From Acetohalobium arabaticum DSM 5501 (lineage in GTDB: Bacteria > Bacillota > Halanaerobiia > Halobacteroidales > Acetohalobiaceae): a stretch of 64,000 nt of DNA. Positions 16,494 through 26,804 of the stretch are shown one piece after another; positions within the stretch are counted from its first letter, which is position 1; each line of letters starts with the position of its first letter. The notes under the pieces were generated by a model that searched no databases, was not told the origin of the DNA, and worked only from the letters and a program-made list of their open reading frames with translations. Both the position numbers and the translations under genes were made by a program. The DNA lies in contig NC_014378.1 of the NCBI RefSeq assembly GCF_000144695.1, positions 1,677,833-1,741,832 on the forward strand. The letters are read 5' to 3'.

Positions 16494-17483
16494 TCATTGG
16501 TTCTTAACACCCAATTCAGATTCTAATTTAGATATCACTCTCTCTTCTGCTTCAGCCAGCGGAGCCATAACAGTACATCCAGCAGCTCTAGGATGTCCCC
16601 CGCCTTCAAATTGATGGGCAAATTCATTAACGGCAAAGTATTCATTTGATCGAAAACTAACTCGAATCTTCTCTTCAGCTACTTCCTTAAACAGAACCCC
16701 TACTTCTACTCCTTTAACACCTCTTATGGAATTGACTAACCCTTCTGTATCTTCCCAGTCAACTTCAAATAAATCCAAATCCTGCTGGCTAACGCTAGCC
16801 CAAGCGATATTTCGATCTCCAGCCAGCTTAAGATCGGATAATACCTTTCCTTTTAACTTCAATCCGCCATAGCTTTCCCGCTGATAGACTTCCTTAATAA
16901 TCCTTTTCGTATCAATCCCTAACTCCAGCATATCAGCAATAATACGGTGGGCTTTAGGAGTAGTATTCGAAAACTTAAAGTTACCTGTATCAGTAATAAT
17001 CGCCGCTGCAATAGCCATTCCAAAATCCTTTTTAAAGTTGGCTCCCAGCTCTACTGCTAAATCATAGACCAATTCTCCAGCTGATGATACTGTAGAATCA
17101 ACATAATTATAACTACCATATTCCTGATTATCATCATGATGATCTATATTGATTATCTTATTACCCTCAGGAATTAGGTCTGCTACTTTCCCGATCCGCT
17201 CCAGATCACCACAATCAACTACAAATACTAAATCATAATCAGTTTTTCTTTCTGTATTGGCCAATTCATCAGATAAATATATATCTTCAGTTCCGGACAG
17301 AAAACTTAAATACTCAGGTACAGAATCCTCTACTACAAGATCAATCTCATCAGCATAAGACTGCAGAATATACTTCAAACCTAACAGCGAACCGACTGCA
17401 TCACCATCAGGATTAACATGAGTAGTTAACAAAAAACTATCATATTTCTCCAGAGAGTTAAGTAAGCTTTGATACTTCCTCAT
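16494..17483 (-). CDS. nrnA: NrnA-type DHH/DHHA1 oligoribonuclease and pAp phosphatase
   Basis: A 329-residue DHH phosphoesterase. Metal-site motifs are THVNPDGDAVGS, VVDCGD, the defining NIDHHDDN, and TDTGNFKFSNT. The DHHA1 domain ends with FEGGGHPRAAG. The family degrades short RNA oligonucleotides and 3'-phosphoadenosine 5'-phosphate. It is 6 bases downstream of rbfA and in the conserved rbfA-nrnA order, so it is probably co-transcribed. Confidence 0.93.
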   Translation of the reverse strand: MRKYQSLLNSLEKYDSFLLTTHVNPDGDAVGSLLGLKYILQSYADEIDLVVEDSVPEYLSFLSGTEDIYLSDELANTERKTDYDLVFVVDCGDLERIGKVADLIPEGNKIINIDHHDDNQEYGSYNYVDSTVSSAGELVYDLAVELGANFKKDFGMAIAAAIITDTGNFKFSNTTPKAHRIIADMLELGIDTKRIIKEVYQRESYGGLKLKGKVLSDLKLAGDRNIAWASVSQQDLDLFEVDWEDTEGLVNSIRGVKGVEVGVLFKEVAEEKIRVSFRSNEYFAVNEFAHQFEGGGHPRAAGCTVMAPLAEAEERVISKLESELGVKNQ

Positions 17484-17489
17484 AATTAA

Positions 17490-17858
17490 TCATTCCTTCT
17501 TATCTGCCTCTTTTTCATCCTGATCTAGATCCTTCAAAATTTCAAAGATTCGGGCACCTCTTTTAATTGAATCATCATATCTAAATAGGATTTCTGGAGT
17601 ATGGCGCAGCCTTATTCGCTGGCCTAGCTCTCGCCGGATATATCCAACAGCATTCTCCAAACCTTCCATAGTCTCTTCTTTAGTCTCCTCAGCATCCAAG
17701 ACACTGACAAATACCTTAGCATGTCGTAAATCCTCGGAAACTTCTACATCAGTTATTGTTACAAATCCAATTCGCGGGTCTTTAATCTCTTGCTGTAACA
17801 TCTGACTTACTTCTTTTTTTATTAATTCTGCTACTCGTCGAGGGCGGTAGTTACCCAT
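17490..17858 (-). CDS. rbfA: Ribosome-binding factor A
   Basis: A 122-residue KH-like protein that helps late 30S maturation near the 5' end of 16S rRNA. It begins MGNYRPRRVAELIKKEVSQML and contains the usual DPRIGFVTITDVEVSEDLRHAKVFVSV segment (cited in part) and RHTPEILFRYDDSI. The ATG at 17856-17858 is preferred because GGAG lies nine bases upstream; an in-frame TTG three codons earlier overlaps it. It lies 19 bases after infB; ylxP, often between them, is absent. Confidence 0.95.
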   Translation of the reverse strand: MGNYRPRRVAELIKKEVSQMLQQEIKDPRIGFVTITDVEVSEDLRHAKVFVSVLDAEETKEETMEGLENAVGYIRRELGQRIRLRHTPEILFRYDDSIKRGARIFEILKDLDQDEKEADKKE

Positions 17859-17877
17859 TACAATCAACTCCTATATT

Positions 17878-19833
17878 TTAAAGAGTTCGTTTAATCTCTT
17901 TATAATCATAAATCTCAATTGTATCTCCAACTTTAATATCATTAAAGTTCTCTAAACCTAGCCCGCATTCATATCCTTCATCTACTTCCCGTACATCATC
18001 CTCAAACCGCTTCAGAGAAGCAATATCTCCTTCAAAGATAACCACATTATCTCTTAGTAACCTGGCATTTGCATTGCGGTTGACCTTACCGTCAGTTACA
18101 TAAATTCCAGCTATTGTTCCTACCTTTGGTACACTGAAGGTATCTCTTACATCTGCTCGACCCAGAACTATCTCTTTATAATCAGGTTCTAACATACCCT
18201 CCATGGCGGCTCTAATATCCTCTATAGCTTTATAGATCACACGATAGGTCCGAATATCCACCTGCTCTTTTTCAGCTGCCTGACGGGCATTATCATCAGG
18301 ACGTACATTAAATCCGATCACAATAGCATTAGAGGCAGTAGCTAACATGATATCTGCTTCTCGAACTGCTCCCACGCCGCTGTGGACTACATTAACCTGT
18401 ACCTCATCAGTACTCAACTGCAGCAGCGCTTCTTTGATTGCTTCTACAGAACCCTGAACATCACCTTTAATAATAATATTTAAATCCTTGATCTCTCCCT
18501 CTTGAATCTGATCATATAAATCATCAAGTGTAACTGTCTTTTTCTGGCTTAAATCTTCCTGTCGCTTCTCATCCTGGCGTCTTTCAGCCAGCTTTCTAAC
18601 TTCTCTTTCATCCTCAAGCACCTGTAATAGATCTCCAGATTGGGGTACAGAATTAAAACCTAAAACCCCTACTGGCATTGCTGGTCCTGCCTTTTTAACT
18701 CTTTCACCCTGATCATTAACCAAGGCCTTTACCGTACCATAGGATAAACCGGCAACTATCGGATCTCCAATCTTTAAAGTTCCGTTCTTAATTAAAACTG
18801 TAGCTACCGGTCCCCGTCCTTTATCCAGTTCCGCCTCTACAACTACACCATTGGCTGGACGGTCATGATTGGCCTTTAATTCTTCCATTTCTGAAACTAA
18901 GATAACCATTTCCAGTAATTCATCTATATTCTGCTTCTGGAGTGCAGAAATCGGAACACAGATAGTATTTCCGCCCCATTCTTCTGGTACCAATTCATAC
19001 TCAGTTAATTCCTGCTTTACTCTCTCTGGTTGAGCATTATGCTTATCAACCTTATTAATAGCTACAATAATCGGCACATCAGCTGCTTTAGCATGGTTAA
19101 TAGCCTCTACTGTCTGCGGCATCACTCCATCATCAGCTGCTATAATTAAAATAGCAACATCAGTCACCTGAGCTCCCCTAGCCCTAAGAGAAGTAAAGGC
19201 TTCATGACCGGGAGTATCTAAAAAAGTAATCTTTTCACCATCAACATCAACCTGATAGGCACCGATATGCTGTGTAATTCCTCCAGCTTCACTTTCTGTA
19301 ACATTAGTTTCACGAATAGCATCTAAAAGTGTAGTCTTACCATGGTCGACATGGCCCATAACTGTAACTACCGGTGCTCTTTCTTCTATATCTTCCGGAT
19401 CATCATCTATATCTTGGACTAATTCATTATAAGAAGTCCCTTCTTCCTCTTCTTCAGTTTTGAATTCAACTTCATAACCGTACTCTGCTAACACAGTCTC
19501 AATCGTCTCTTCATCCAGTTCCTGATTAATCGTCGCCATGATTCCTAATCCAACTAATTCTTGCATCAAGGAATTAGGCTCTTCACCCATTTCTTCTGCT
19601 AATTCTTTTACTGTTAATGATGTCTCAAGTTCTATCACATCGTCACCGCTTTCAGTTTTTGTATCTTCTGCTGCTTCTTCATTTACCATTTCAGCTACTA
19701 AATCAGCTGTTTCATCCTCAACAGTACTCATATGGCTGCTGACCTCTTCACCTAATTCATTTAAAATATCTATTACTTCTGAACTTTCTAATCCTAAATC
19801 TTCCGCTAATTTATAAACTCGTATCTTCCCCAT
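17878..19833 (-). CDS. infB: Translation initiation factor IF-2
   Basis: About 651 residues, shorter than many because the N-terminal region is reduced. Two IF2_N-type modules ([13 protein letters not shown] and [18 protein letters not shown]) precede an acidic linker. The GTPase has [20 protein letters not shown] and NKVDK. C-terminal beta-barrel and fMet-tRNA domains follow. The ATG at 19831-19833 follows GGAGGTG. The very acidic linker fits a salt-adapted proteome. It sits in rimP-nusA-infB-rbfA order; the usual ylxR and ylxQ genes between nusA and infB are missing. Confidence 0.96.
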   Translation of the reverse strand: MGKIRVYKLAEDLGLESSEVIDILNELGEEVSSHMSTVEDETADLVAEMVNEEAAEDTKTESGDDVIELETSLTVKELAEEMGEEPNSLMQELVGLGIMATINQELDEETIETVLAEYGYEVEFKTEEEEEGTSYNELVQDIDDDPEDIEERAPVVTVMGHVDHGKTTLLDAIRETNVTESEAGGITQHIGAYQVDVDGEKITFLDTPGHEAFTSLRARGAQVTDVAILIIAADDGVMPQTVEAINHAKAADVPIIVAINKVDKHNAQPERVKQELTEYELVPEEWGGNTICVPISALQKQNIDELLEMVILVSEMEELKANHDRPANGVVVEAELDKGRGPVATVLIKNGTLKIGDPIVAGLSYGTVKALVNDQGERVKKAGPAMPVGVLGFNSVPQSGDLLQVLEDEREVRKLAERRQDEKRQEDLSQKKTVTLDDLYDQIQEGEIKDLNIIIKGDVQGSVEAIKEALLQLSTDEVQVNVVHSGVGAVREADIMLATASNAIVIGFNVRPDDNARQAAEKEQVDIRTYRVIYKAIEDIRAAMEGMLEPDYKEIVLGRADVRDTFSVPKVGTIAGIYVTDGKVNRNANARLLRDNVVIFEGDIASLKRFEDDVREVDEGYECGLGLENFNDIKVGDTIEIYDYKEIKRTL

Positions 19834-19905
19834 ATTGCTCACCTCCAACTAATTTATACAAACTATCCTACTTACAGAATAAATCTATTTAAAAGACCTT
19901 TTAGT

Positions 19906-21036
19906 TTAACTGAGGCCATCACTTAAATCAACTTCTGTAAAGTCAAAATTAGAACCTTCTTCTCCATCAGTTTCAACATCATCCATACTCTCCAATATTT
20001 CTTCATCTACTTCGGATTCGCTTTTAATATCTATCTTCCATCCGGTTAATTTAGCTGCTAGACGTGCATTCTGTCCTTCTTTACCGATAGCTAAGGATAA
20101 TTGATAATCAGGGACAACTACTACAGCCACCTGCTCTTCTTCATCAACTTCAACTCCAGTAACTTCAGCCGGGCTTAAAGCATTAGCAATAAACTCCGCT
20201 GGATCTTCACTCCAGTTAACAATATCTATCTTTTCTCCATTCAATTCATCAACTACTGCTTGCACCCGCATACCATTAGGTCCAACACAGGAACCGATAG
20301 GATCTACCTCAGCTTCAGTAGAATCAACAGCTATCTTAGATCTGAATCCTGCTTCCCGGGCTACTGCCTTAATTTTGACAACTCCATCATGAATCTCCGG
20401 CACTTCCAGTTCAAAGAGCCGTTTTAATAGTCCGGGATGAGTCCGCGATACCAAGATATTCGGCCCCTTTGTCGTCTGTTTAACCTCCACAATATAGATT
20501 TTAATTCTTTCACTCGGTTCATAATTCTCATTCGGAATCTGTTCTGGAGGAATTAGAATAGCTTCCGTGCGCCCTAGATCTACAATTACATTCTTCTTAT
20601 GATTCCGCTGAATAATTCCCGTAATAATTTCATCTTCCATATCAGCAAATTCTTCATAAATAATATCCCGTTCTGCTTCTCTAATACGTTGAATCACCAC
20701 CTGCTTAGCAGTCTGAGCAGCAATTCGCCCAAAATTAGCCGGCGTTACTTCAACAGAAACGACATCTCCTGCTTCATAGTTAGGATCAATTTCTCTAGCT
20801 TCTTCCAGCGACATCTCTAAATTAGGATTATCAACTTCCTTTACTACTTCTCTATTAGAATAAACATTTACTTCTCCGTTTTCTTCATCAATCTCAATTT
20901 CTACATTCTGCTTCGAACCAAAATTCTTCTTATAGGCCGATTCTAATGCTGCCTTCAGAGCATCAAGCAGCATCTCTTTAGGAATATTCTTATCTTTTTC
21001 AATATCCTCTAATGCCTGAATCAATTCTATATTCAT
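19906..21036 (-). CDS. nusA: Transcription termination/antitermination factor NusA
   Basis: A 376-residue NusA. An N-terminal RNA-polymerase-binding domain is followed by S1 (GIIQRNHKKNVIVDLGRTEAIL), KH1 (DPIGSCVGPNGMRVQAVVDEL, cited in part) and KH2 (LAIGKEGQNARLAAKLTGWKIDI, in part), then an acidic tail. It lacks the C-terminal repeats of proteobacterial NusA, as usual in Firmicutes. It modulates pausing and termination. It lies 22 bases after rimP, in an operon whose leader contains a terminator-like hairpin that could mediate feedback. Confidence 0.96.
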   Translation of the reverse strand: MNIELIQALEDIEKDKNIPKEMLLDALKAALESAYKKNFGSKQNVEIEIDEENGEVNVYSNREVVKEVDNPNLEMSLEEAREIDPNYEAGDVVSVEVTPANFGRIAAQTAKQVVIQRIREAERDIIYEEFADMEDEIITGIIQRNHKKNVIVDLGRTEAILIPPEQIPNENYEPSERIKIYIVEVKQTTKGPNILVSRTHPGLLKRLFELEVPEIHDGVVKIKAVAREAGFRSKIAVDSTEAEVDPIGSCVGPNGMRVQAVVDELNGEKIDIVNWSEDPAEFIANALSPAEVTGVEVDEEEQVAVVVVPDYQLSLAIGKEGQNARLAAKLTGWKIDIKSESEVDEEILESMDDVETDGEEGSNFDFTEVDLSDGLS

Positions 21037-21058
21037 CTTTACGCCCCCTTCATAACCC

Positions 21059-21520
21059 TTAAAACTCCAGAGCTAAATTCGCCTTTGCAATCTTATCTCT
21101 AGAAATCTCAACCACATCATCATTATCAAGCTTTAACTTAACTTTATCATCGATTATCTCCAATAATTCTCCAGTAAATGACTTTTCTCCATTGACTGGA
21201 GCATATGTAGAAACATCGATTAAATGGCCGGTAAATCTCTTAAAATCCTCCTCATCCTTCAACGGCCGATCCAGACCAGGTGATGAAACTTCCAATATAT
21301 ATGACTTTTCGATAGGATCTTCAATATCCAGCCGATCACTAATCTCCCGGCTAATCTTCTGACAGTCATCTAAAGTAACCCCTTCCGGTTTATCAACAAA
21401 GACCCTTACAGTCCAGTCTTGTCCTTCTTTCTGATACTCTGTATCAACTAATTCTAAACCATGGTCTTCAACAATTGGTCGGGCTAAATCAAATATATAA
21501 TCTGCTATCTTCTGTCCCAT
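21059..21520 (-). CDS. rimP: Ribosome maturation factor RimP
   Basis: A 153-residue RimP of normal length (ELVDTEYQKEGQDWTVRVFVDKPEGVTLDDC region and SPGLDRPLKDEEDF). It helps 30S assembly by promoting S12 binding. The start follows AAAGGAGGGA. It is the first gene after a promoter and a hairpin, and heads rimP-nusA-infB-rbfA. Confidence 0.95.
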   Translation of the reverse strand: MGQKIADYIFDLARPIVEDHGLELVDTEYQKEGQDWTVRVFVDKPEGVTLDDCQKISREISDRLDIEDPIEKSYILEVSSPGLDRPLKDEEDFKRFTGHLIDVSTYAPVNGEKSFTGELLEIIDDKVKLKLDNDDVVEISRDKIAKANLALEF

Positions 21521-21599
21521 ATATTATTCCCTCCTTTACTACCTAGTTTTCTACTAACAGACTGCCATTATTCTATAATAACGATCAATTTATTCATCT

Positions 21600-21642
21600 A
21601 AAAATACAAGGAAAGAGTGGGATAGTCGCCCAACCCACTCTT
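21600..21642 (-). terminator. Leader terminator/attenuator upstream of rimP
   Basis: AAGAGTGGG/CCCACTCTT (21634-21642 with 21613-21621) is a perfect 9-bp stem with a 12-base loop. It is followed by TCCTTGTATTTTT. It lies downstream of the rimP promoter, about 30 bases into the predicted leader, as well as downstream of polC. It can therefore act both as the polC terminator and as an attenuator for rimP-nusA. B. subtilis NusA is known to feed back on its own operon by leader termination. The parallel is inferred. Confidence 0.7.
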
Positions 21643-21677
21643 AACTACTAAAAATATACACATTGTATCCAGATAAT

Positions 21678-21706
21678 ATTTTAGCACATTATTAAAATTT
21701 TTGCAA
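21678..21706 (-). promoter_or_regulatory. Vegetative promoter for rimP-nusA-infB
   Basis: TTGCAA (21701-21706), 17 bases, TAAAAT (21678-21683), located just after the polC stop at 21720. The leader of about 150 bases includes the hairpin at 21613-21642. Confidence 0.78.
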
Positions 21707-21719
21707 GTCCTATTCCCTA

Positions 21720-24700
21720 TTACTGAAAGAAGGATAACTGATTTGTCTCTGGTAATCCATCAAGACAGCCGTGTTCTTTCATTACTTCAATTACTGTTTT
21801 ACTAATGCTAGTTCGATTCTTTAAATCTTCAATCGAACTAAACTCTCCTTCCTCTCGAGCCTGAATAATACTCTCAGCTGCACTCTTACCTAATCCTTGT
21901 AAAGTAATCAAGGGAGGTCTTAAGCCATTATTCGTAATTTGAAATTTTTCAGCCTCTGAATCATAAAGATCAACACTTACAAATTCAATCCCTCGAACTA
22001 GGGCTTCAATCACTATCTCCAGCACAGTTAAAGTATTCTTGTCCTTCTGAGTAGCATCATTCCCCTTAGCTTTAATTTCTTGGATCTTCTCTTTAATAAA
22101 GTCTTTACCCTGAAGAACTATCTGGGCATCAAAATCAGCAGACTTAATTGTAAAGTAAGTGTTATAGAAGGCTTCCGGATAATGAACCTTAAAGAAAGCA
22201 ATTCTGAAGGCCATCATTACATAGGCTACAGCATGAGCCTTCGGAAACATATACTTAATCTTTTTACAGGACTTAATATACCAATCAGGAACATCATTAT
22301 CCCGCATTGTCTGTTCTTGTTCTTCCGTTAATCCTTCTCCATGTCGTACATCTTCCATAATCCAGAAAGCCTTACTGGCTTCTACGCCTTTCTGTAATAG
22401 ATAATTCATGATATCATCCCGCACTGAGATAACTTCTGATAATTCAGCCGTCCCTTCCTCAATCAGATCTTGAGCATTATTCAGCCAGACATCAGTTCCG
22501 TGGGAGAGACCGCTGATTCGCACCAATTCAGCAAAAGTAGTCGGGCGCGTATCCTCCAGCATCTGCCGAACAAAGCTAGTCCCAAACTCCGGAATACCTA
22601 GGCTACCTACAGTGGTACCTATTTCTTCTTTACTGACCCCTAACGGTTCTACTTTAGAGAAGATGGCCATAGTTTCAGGATTATCCAGCGGAATTGATGT
22701 AGGATCAACTCCTGTTAAATCCTGTAACATTCTAATCGTTGTTGGATCATCATGGCCTAAAATATCCAGTTTTAGAATCCGGCCGCTGATTGAATGATAA
22801 TCAAAATGTGTTGTCAACACATCCGAATCCTGATCATTAGCCGGCCGCTGAATCGGAGTAAAGTCAAAGACCTCCTTATCCTGGGGAACTACCATCTGTC
22901 CCCCAGGATGCTGACCGGTAGTTTTGCGGGCACCTGTACAGCCATCCACTAATCGATTAACTTCTGCCTTCCGTAAGGTAAGACTGCGATCATCCATATA
23001 GCCCTTCACAAATCCATAAGCCGTCCTGTCAGCAATAGTAGAAATAGTCCCTGCTCTATAGACATGATCCTCACCAAAAAGATCTTCCGTATAGCGGTGA
23101 ACCTCAGGCTGATACTCTCCCGAGAAGTTAAGATCAATATCAGGTACTTTATCCCCTTCAAAGCCCATAAAGACTTCAAATGGAATATCCGAACCAGACT
23201 TGATTAAGTCTGCTCCACATTCCGGACAGACCTCATCCGGCAGGTCAACACCAATCCCGACAGAACCATCAGTAAAGAACTCAGAATATTTACACTTAGG
23301 ACAGACATAATGCGGCGGCAGTGGATTTACTTCCGTAATATCACACATTGTTGCTACTAAAGAAGAACCAACTGAACCCCGCGATCCAACTAAATATCCA
23401 TCATCTAATGACTTTTTAACTAACTTATGAGAGATAAGATAGATAACTGCAAAACCATTACCGATAATCGCATCTAATTCTTTCTCCAGCCGGTTGACTA
23501 CTAACTCCGGCAGCTCATCGCCATAGATTGATCGGGCCTTATTGTAAGTCATCTGTTTTACCTCTTCTACTGCTCCTTCAATTTCAGGAGTAAATAATCC
23601 ATCCGGTACCGGTTTAACCTCTTCAACCTCTTCTACAATCTGTTTAGGATTATCGATTACTACCTCTTTTGCCACCTCAGGCTCAAAGTAATCAAATTCA
23701 TCCAACATCTCTTCAGTTGTCCGGTAATAAAGCGGAGCCTGATCTTCAGCATCATCAAAGCCCTGTCCTTCCATCAAAATTTCACGGTAGATCTTATCCT
23801 CAGGATCGAGAAAGTGGACATCGCCAGTAGCAACTACCGGTTTATTCAGCTTCTGTCCCAGTTGATAGATCTGATGGTTAATCTCCTTTAGTTTTTCTTT
23901 AGAATCAACCTGTTCATTTTCAATTAAGAATTGATTATTGCCTAGTGGTTGAATCTCTAAATAATCATAGAATTCAGCAATTTCTCTGATGGTACTCTCA
24001 TCCTTACCATTAACAATGGCTTGATAGAGCTGACCAGCCTCACAGGCACTGCCGATAATCAACCCTTCCCTCCGCTTTAAAAGATCACTCTTTAGAATCC
24101 GCGGTACCCGGTGAAAGGTTTCAATATGGGCCTTTGAAACCAGTTTATATAGATTCTTCAGTCCTTGCTGATTCTTAACTAAAATAACTGCATGATAAGG
24201 GCGGAGACGCTTATAATCAATCTCACTGCTTAATTCATTAACTTCGGTTAGATGAGTAACACCATCTTCTTTTAAAATATCCAATAGTTCCAATAAAATT
24301 TCTGCTGTTACTTCGGCATCATCAACAGCCCGATGATGATTATCAAGTGATTTATCAAACTCTTTTGCCAGTCTATTTAACTTAAAGCTCTTTAAATCCA
24401 GCAGAGCTCGGGCTAAGTTAAGGGTATCTAAAGCAGAATTATCCAACGCAGACTCGCCGATAGCCTGCAGCTTATTGTTGATAAAGTTACGGTCAAATGA
24501 TAGATTATGGGCTACAATTGTTGCTTCTCCTACAAAATCCAGAAACTCATTTAATGCTTCCTCTTTTTTTGGCTTTCCGGCTACCATGCTGTTATCGATT
24601 CCTGTCAATTCCACTATCCGCTCAGGAATCTCCGTTTCTGGATCGACTAATGTACCAAATCTATCTATAATTCTACCATCTTTAACTTTAGCTGCTCCAA

Positions 24701-26042
24701 TCTCTATTATCTCATTATGATAGGGATTGAAGCCCGTTGTCTCTAGATCGAAGACTATATATTCTGTTTCTTCCAGTTCAACATCAGCCTCATTGATCAC
24801 GATCGGCTCTCCATCATCAACTAAGTATGCTTCTAGACCATAAACCAGTTTCAAATCAAGATCATCAGCAATATTGTAAGCCTCAGGAAATGACTGAACT
24901 ACTCCATGGTCAGTAATTGCTAAAGCCTGATGCTCCCAATCTGCTGCCCGCTCAATTACATCTTCTAATTCAACTACTGAATCCATCGCACTCATCTGTG
25001 TATGGAGATGGAGTTCAACTCTCTTTTCTTCAGCCTGATCCTCTTTTATTTCCGGCTGAAACCTACTTACATCCCGCGGCATCACTGTCAATTCCTGAGT
25101 ATATTTATCAATCTGGGCTCTACCTCTAACTCTAAGCCAGTCCCCTTCAGAAATATTCGAAGCTACTTTACCATCCTTATCTTCAAATACTTTAGCCGTA
25201 ATCGAATCAGTAGTATCAGTAATAGCAAAGATAACTAAGTTTCGACCGCTCTTTAATTCTCTAATCTCTAAATTGATAACCTCTCCCTGAATAGTTACGC
25301 TCCGTTCTTCACTCTGTAGATCTTCAATATCCGTTACCTCTGATTTAATCTTTTTCCCCATAATAATCTTAGACTCACTTCTGTTATTAGAATTATTTCC
25401 GTCTGACGAACCAGTCTGATTCTCCATCTGTGAATCAACTGCAGCCATTAAATTATTAACATAATCTTCATTTTCCTGCTGCTGCTGTTTGGATAAGGCC
25501 TTTACTTCTTTACTAAAATCCCCTAATTCAAACTCTACTGTAACCTCTTGATTTAATCTATCAGCTATCAAATCAGAGATTAAGACATCACACTTTTTAG
25601 CCTGGAGTTTTTCTATTCCCATCTTATTCTTAACCTGAACTATTAACTGCTGCTTATCTACTAATTCCCACTTAGCTTCTAACAGCCAGCCTTTGGTCAT
25701 GGGAAATTCATCTGCTACTGTAGTTACTATTCCAGACCACTTATTTTCCAATCGCTCTTCCAAAGATAGATCAGCCCGAAAATAATTAAAGTAACAGTTC
25801 ACCTGCTGAATTGGATCTATCTTTCTTTCTATAATCTCAGCAATAGTTCCTGTTAATCCTTCTTCCTTTAAAAATTTTGCAGCCTGACCATAGATCTCCA
25901 ATCTCTTAGTTTCAGGTTCCAGAACAATCTTTTTAAATTTAATCTGTGCAGATAAATCGACATCAGATGCAGTAAGCAGCTCAGTAGCCAATTCCTGTTG
26001 AATAATATTTTCTTTAGCCGCTTCAATATAAACTCTTAACAT
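21720..26042 (-). CDS. polC: DNA polymerase III alpha subunit, PolC type
   Basis: A 1440-residue Gram-positive replicative polymerase. In order: N-terminal domains, an OB fold (SVTIQGEVINLEIRELKSG, in part), the PHP domain start HLHTQMSAMDSV, an inserted DEDD 3'-5' exonuclease (VFDLETTGFNPYHNEIIEIG, DDAEVTAEI), the second PHP part (ATGDVHFLDPED), a zinc-binding CPKC...CPEC, and the polymerase palm (PDIDLNFSGEY). All are present in a full-length frame. The usual neighbour proS is absent. mgtC is directly upstream. Confidence 0.97.
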   Translation of the reverse strand: MLRVYIEAAKENIIQQELATELLTASDVDLSAQIKFKKIVLEPETKRLEIYGQAAKFLKEEGLTGTIAEIIERKIDPIQQVNCYFNYFRADLSLEERLENKWSGIVTTVADEFPMTKGWLLEAKWELVDKQQLIVQVKNKMGIEKLQAKKCDVLISDLIADRLNQEVTVEFELGDFSKEVKALSKQQQQENEDYVNNLMAAVDSQMENQTGSSDGNNSNNRSESKIIMGKKIKSEVTDIEDLQSEERSVTIQGEVINLEIRELKSGRNLVIFAITDTTDSITAKVFEDKDGKVASNISEGDWLRVRGRAQIDKYTQELTVMPRDVSRFQPEIKEDQAEEKRVELHLHTQMSAMDSVVELEDVIERAADWEHQALAITDHGVVQSFPEAYNIADDLDLKLVYGLEAYLVDDGEPIVINEADVELEETEYIVFDLETTGFNPYHNEIIEIGAAKVKDGRIIDRFGTLVDPETEIPERIVELTGIDNSMVAGKPKKEEALNEFLDFVGEATIVAHNLSFDRNFINNKLQAIGESALDNSALDTLNLARALLDLKSFKLNRLAKEFDKSLDNHHRAVDDAEVTAEILLELLDILKEDGVTHLTEVNELSSEIDYKRLRPYHAVILVKNQQGLKNLYKLVSKAHIETFHRVPRILKSDLLKRREGLIIGSACEAGQLYQAIVNGKDESTIREIAEFYDYLEIQPLGNNQFLIENEQVDSKEKLKEINHQIYQLGQKLNKPVVATGDVHFLDPEDKIYREILMEGQGFDDAEDQAPLYYRTTEEMLDEFDYFEPEVAKEVVIDNPKQIVEEVEEVKPVPDGLFTPEIEGAVEEVKQMTYNKARSIYGDELPELVVNRLEKELDAIIGNGFAVIYLISHKLVKKSLDDGYLVGSRGSVGSSLVATMCDITEVNPLPPHYVCPKCKYSEFFTDGSVGIGVDLPDEVCPECGADLIKSGSDIPFEVFMGFEGDKVPDIDLNFSGEYQPEVHRYTEDLFGEDHVYRAGTISTIADRTAYGFVKGYMDDRSLTLRKAEVNRLVDGCTGARKTTGQHPGGQMVVPQDKEVFDFTPIQRPANDQDSDVLTTHFDYHSISGRILKLDILGHDDPTTIRMLQDLTGVDPTSIPLDNPETMAIFSKVEPLGVSKEEIGTTVGSLGIPEFGTSFVRQMLEDTRPTTFAELVRISGLSHGTDVWLNNAQDLIEEGTAELSEVISVRDDIMNYLLQKGVEASKAFWIMEDVRHGEGLTEEQEQTMRDNDVPDWYIKSCKKIKYMFPKAHAVAYVMMAFRIAFFKVHYPEAFYNTYFTIKSADFDAQIVLQGKDFIKEKIQEIKAKGNDATQKDKNTLTVLEIVIEALVRGIEFVSVDLYDSEAEKFQITNNGLRPPLITLQGLGKSAAESIIQAREEGEFSSIEDLKNRTSISKTVIEVMKEHGCLDGLPETNQLSFFQ

Positions 26043-26054
26043 TGAGACACTCCC

Positions 26055-26735
26055 TTAACCTGAGTCATCCTTAAGTTCAACCTGAATTACCCCAGTAGTC
26101 TGAGTTAGATGCGGAATTACCTGGTTGGCATCAAAATCCGCTGGCAGTCTAACCCGTAAATTAATATATATATTCTGTTCATTGCGGATATGGTCAATAC
26201 TTAAATCAAGAATATGCACATTATGATCTCCTAATACTGAACCAATCTTGCCAATCTCCCCCGGCTGATCATAAGCTTTAATCCGTAACTTCTTTTCTCT
26301 ATTCCCGTGAGTAATCTTCTTTTCAATAATACTTAAGATAGTCAGCGTCATAATAATTAATACAGTAGCACTAATAGCACTGAAATAAAAACCGGCTCCA
26401 ACTGCTAGACCAACGCCTGCAATAGCCCATAATCCAGCTGCTGTTGTTAATCCCTTAACTGCAAAGCCTTCTCTAATAATAGTTCCTGCCCCTAAAAAAC
26501 CAATCCCGCTAACTACCTGTGCTGCAATTCGTCCCGGATCATTAGAATGTGCAGCTTCAAAAAGACCATAAAATTTAAGCGACACAACCATTATTAATGC
26601 TGAACCCAAACAGACTAAAATGTTAGTTCTAAAGCCTGCTGGTCGAGAACTACTTTCTCGTTCCCAACCTACCATCCCCCCTAATAATATAGCTAATACT
26701 AGTCTTGATAAGATCTCAACATAGTTCAGAATCAA
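26055..26735 (-). CDS. MgtC/SapB family membrane protein
   Basis: About 226 residues with four or five N-terminal membrane helices (LVLAILLGGMVGWERE is the family signature, then GIGFLGAGTIIREG and LTTAAGLWAIAGVGLAVGAG). A cytoplasmic ACT-like C-terminal domain follows (KAYDQPGEIGKIGSVLGDHNVHI). The MgtC family is linked to magnesium stress and ATP synthase control in pathogens; the role here is unknown. I favour the TTG at 26733-26735, five bases after AAGGAG; a GTG two codons earlier overlaps the ribosome site. Confidence 0.85.
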   Translation of the reverse strand: MILNYVEILSRLVLAILLGGMVGWERESSSRPAGFRTNILVCLGSALIMVVSLKFYGLFEAAHSNDPGRIAAQVVSGIGFLGAGTIIREGFAVKGLTTAAGLWAIAGVGLAVGAGFYFSAISATVLIIMTLTILSIIEKKITHGNREKKLRIKAYDQPGEIGKIGSVLGDHNVHILDLSIDHIRNEQNIYINLRVRLPADFDANQVIPHLTQTTGVIQVELKDDSG

Positions 26736-26745
26736 AACCACTCCT

Positions 26746-26784
26746 TAAAATCAAATGTTGTTACTTGGCTGCCAAGTAACAACA
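26746..26784 (-). terminator. Intrinsic terminator after the glycosyltransferase
   Basis: TGTTGTTACTTGG/CCAAGTAACAACA is a perfect 13-bp stem with a 3-base loop (26756-26784), followed on the minus strand by TTTGATTTT. It ends the upstream dxr/ispG-side transcript before mgtC-polC. Confidence 0.85.
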
Positions 26785-26804
26785 CTACTTATATCATTAA
26801 AATT

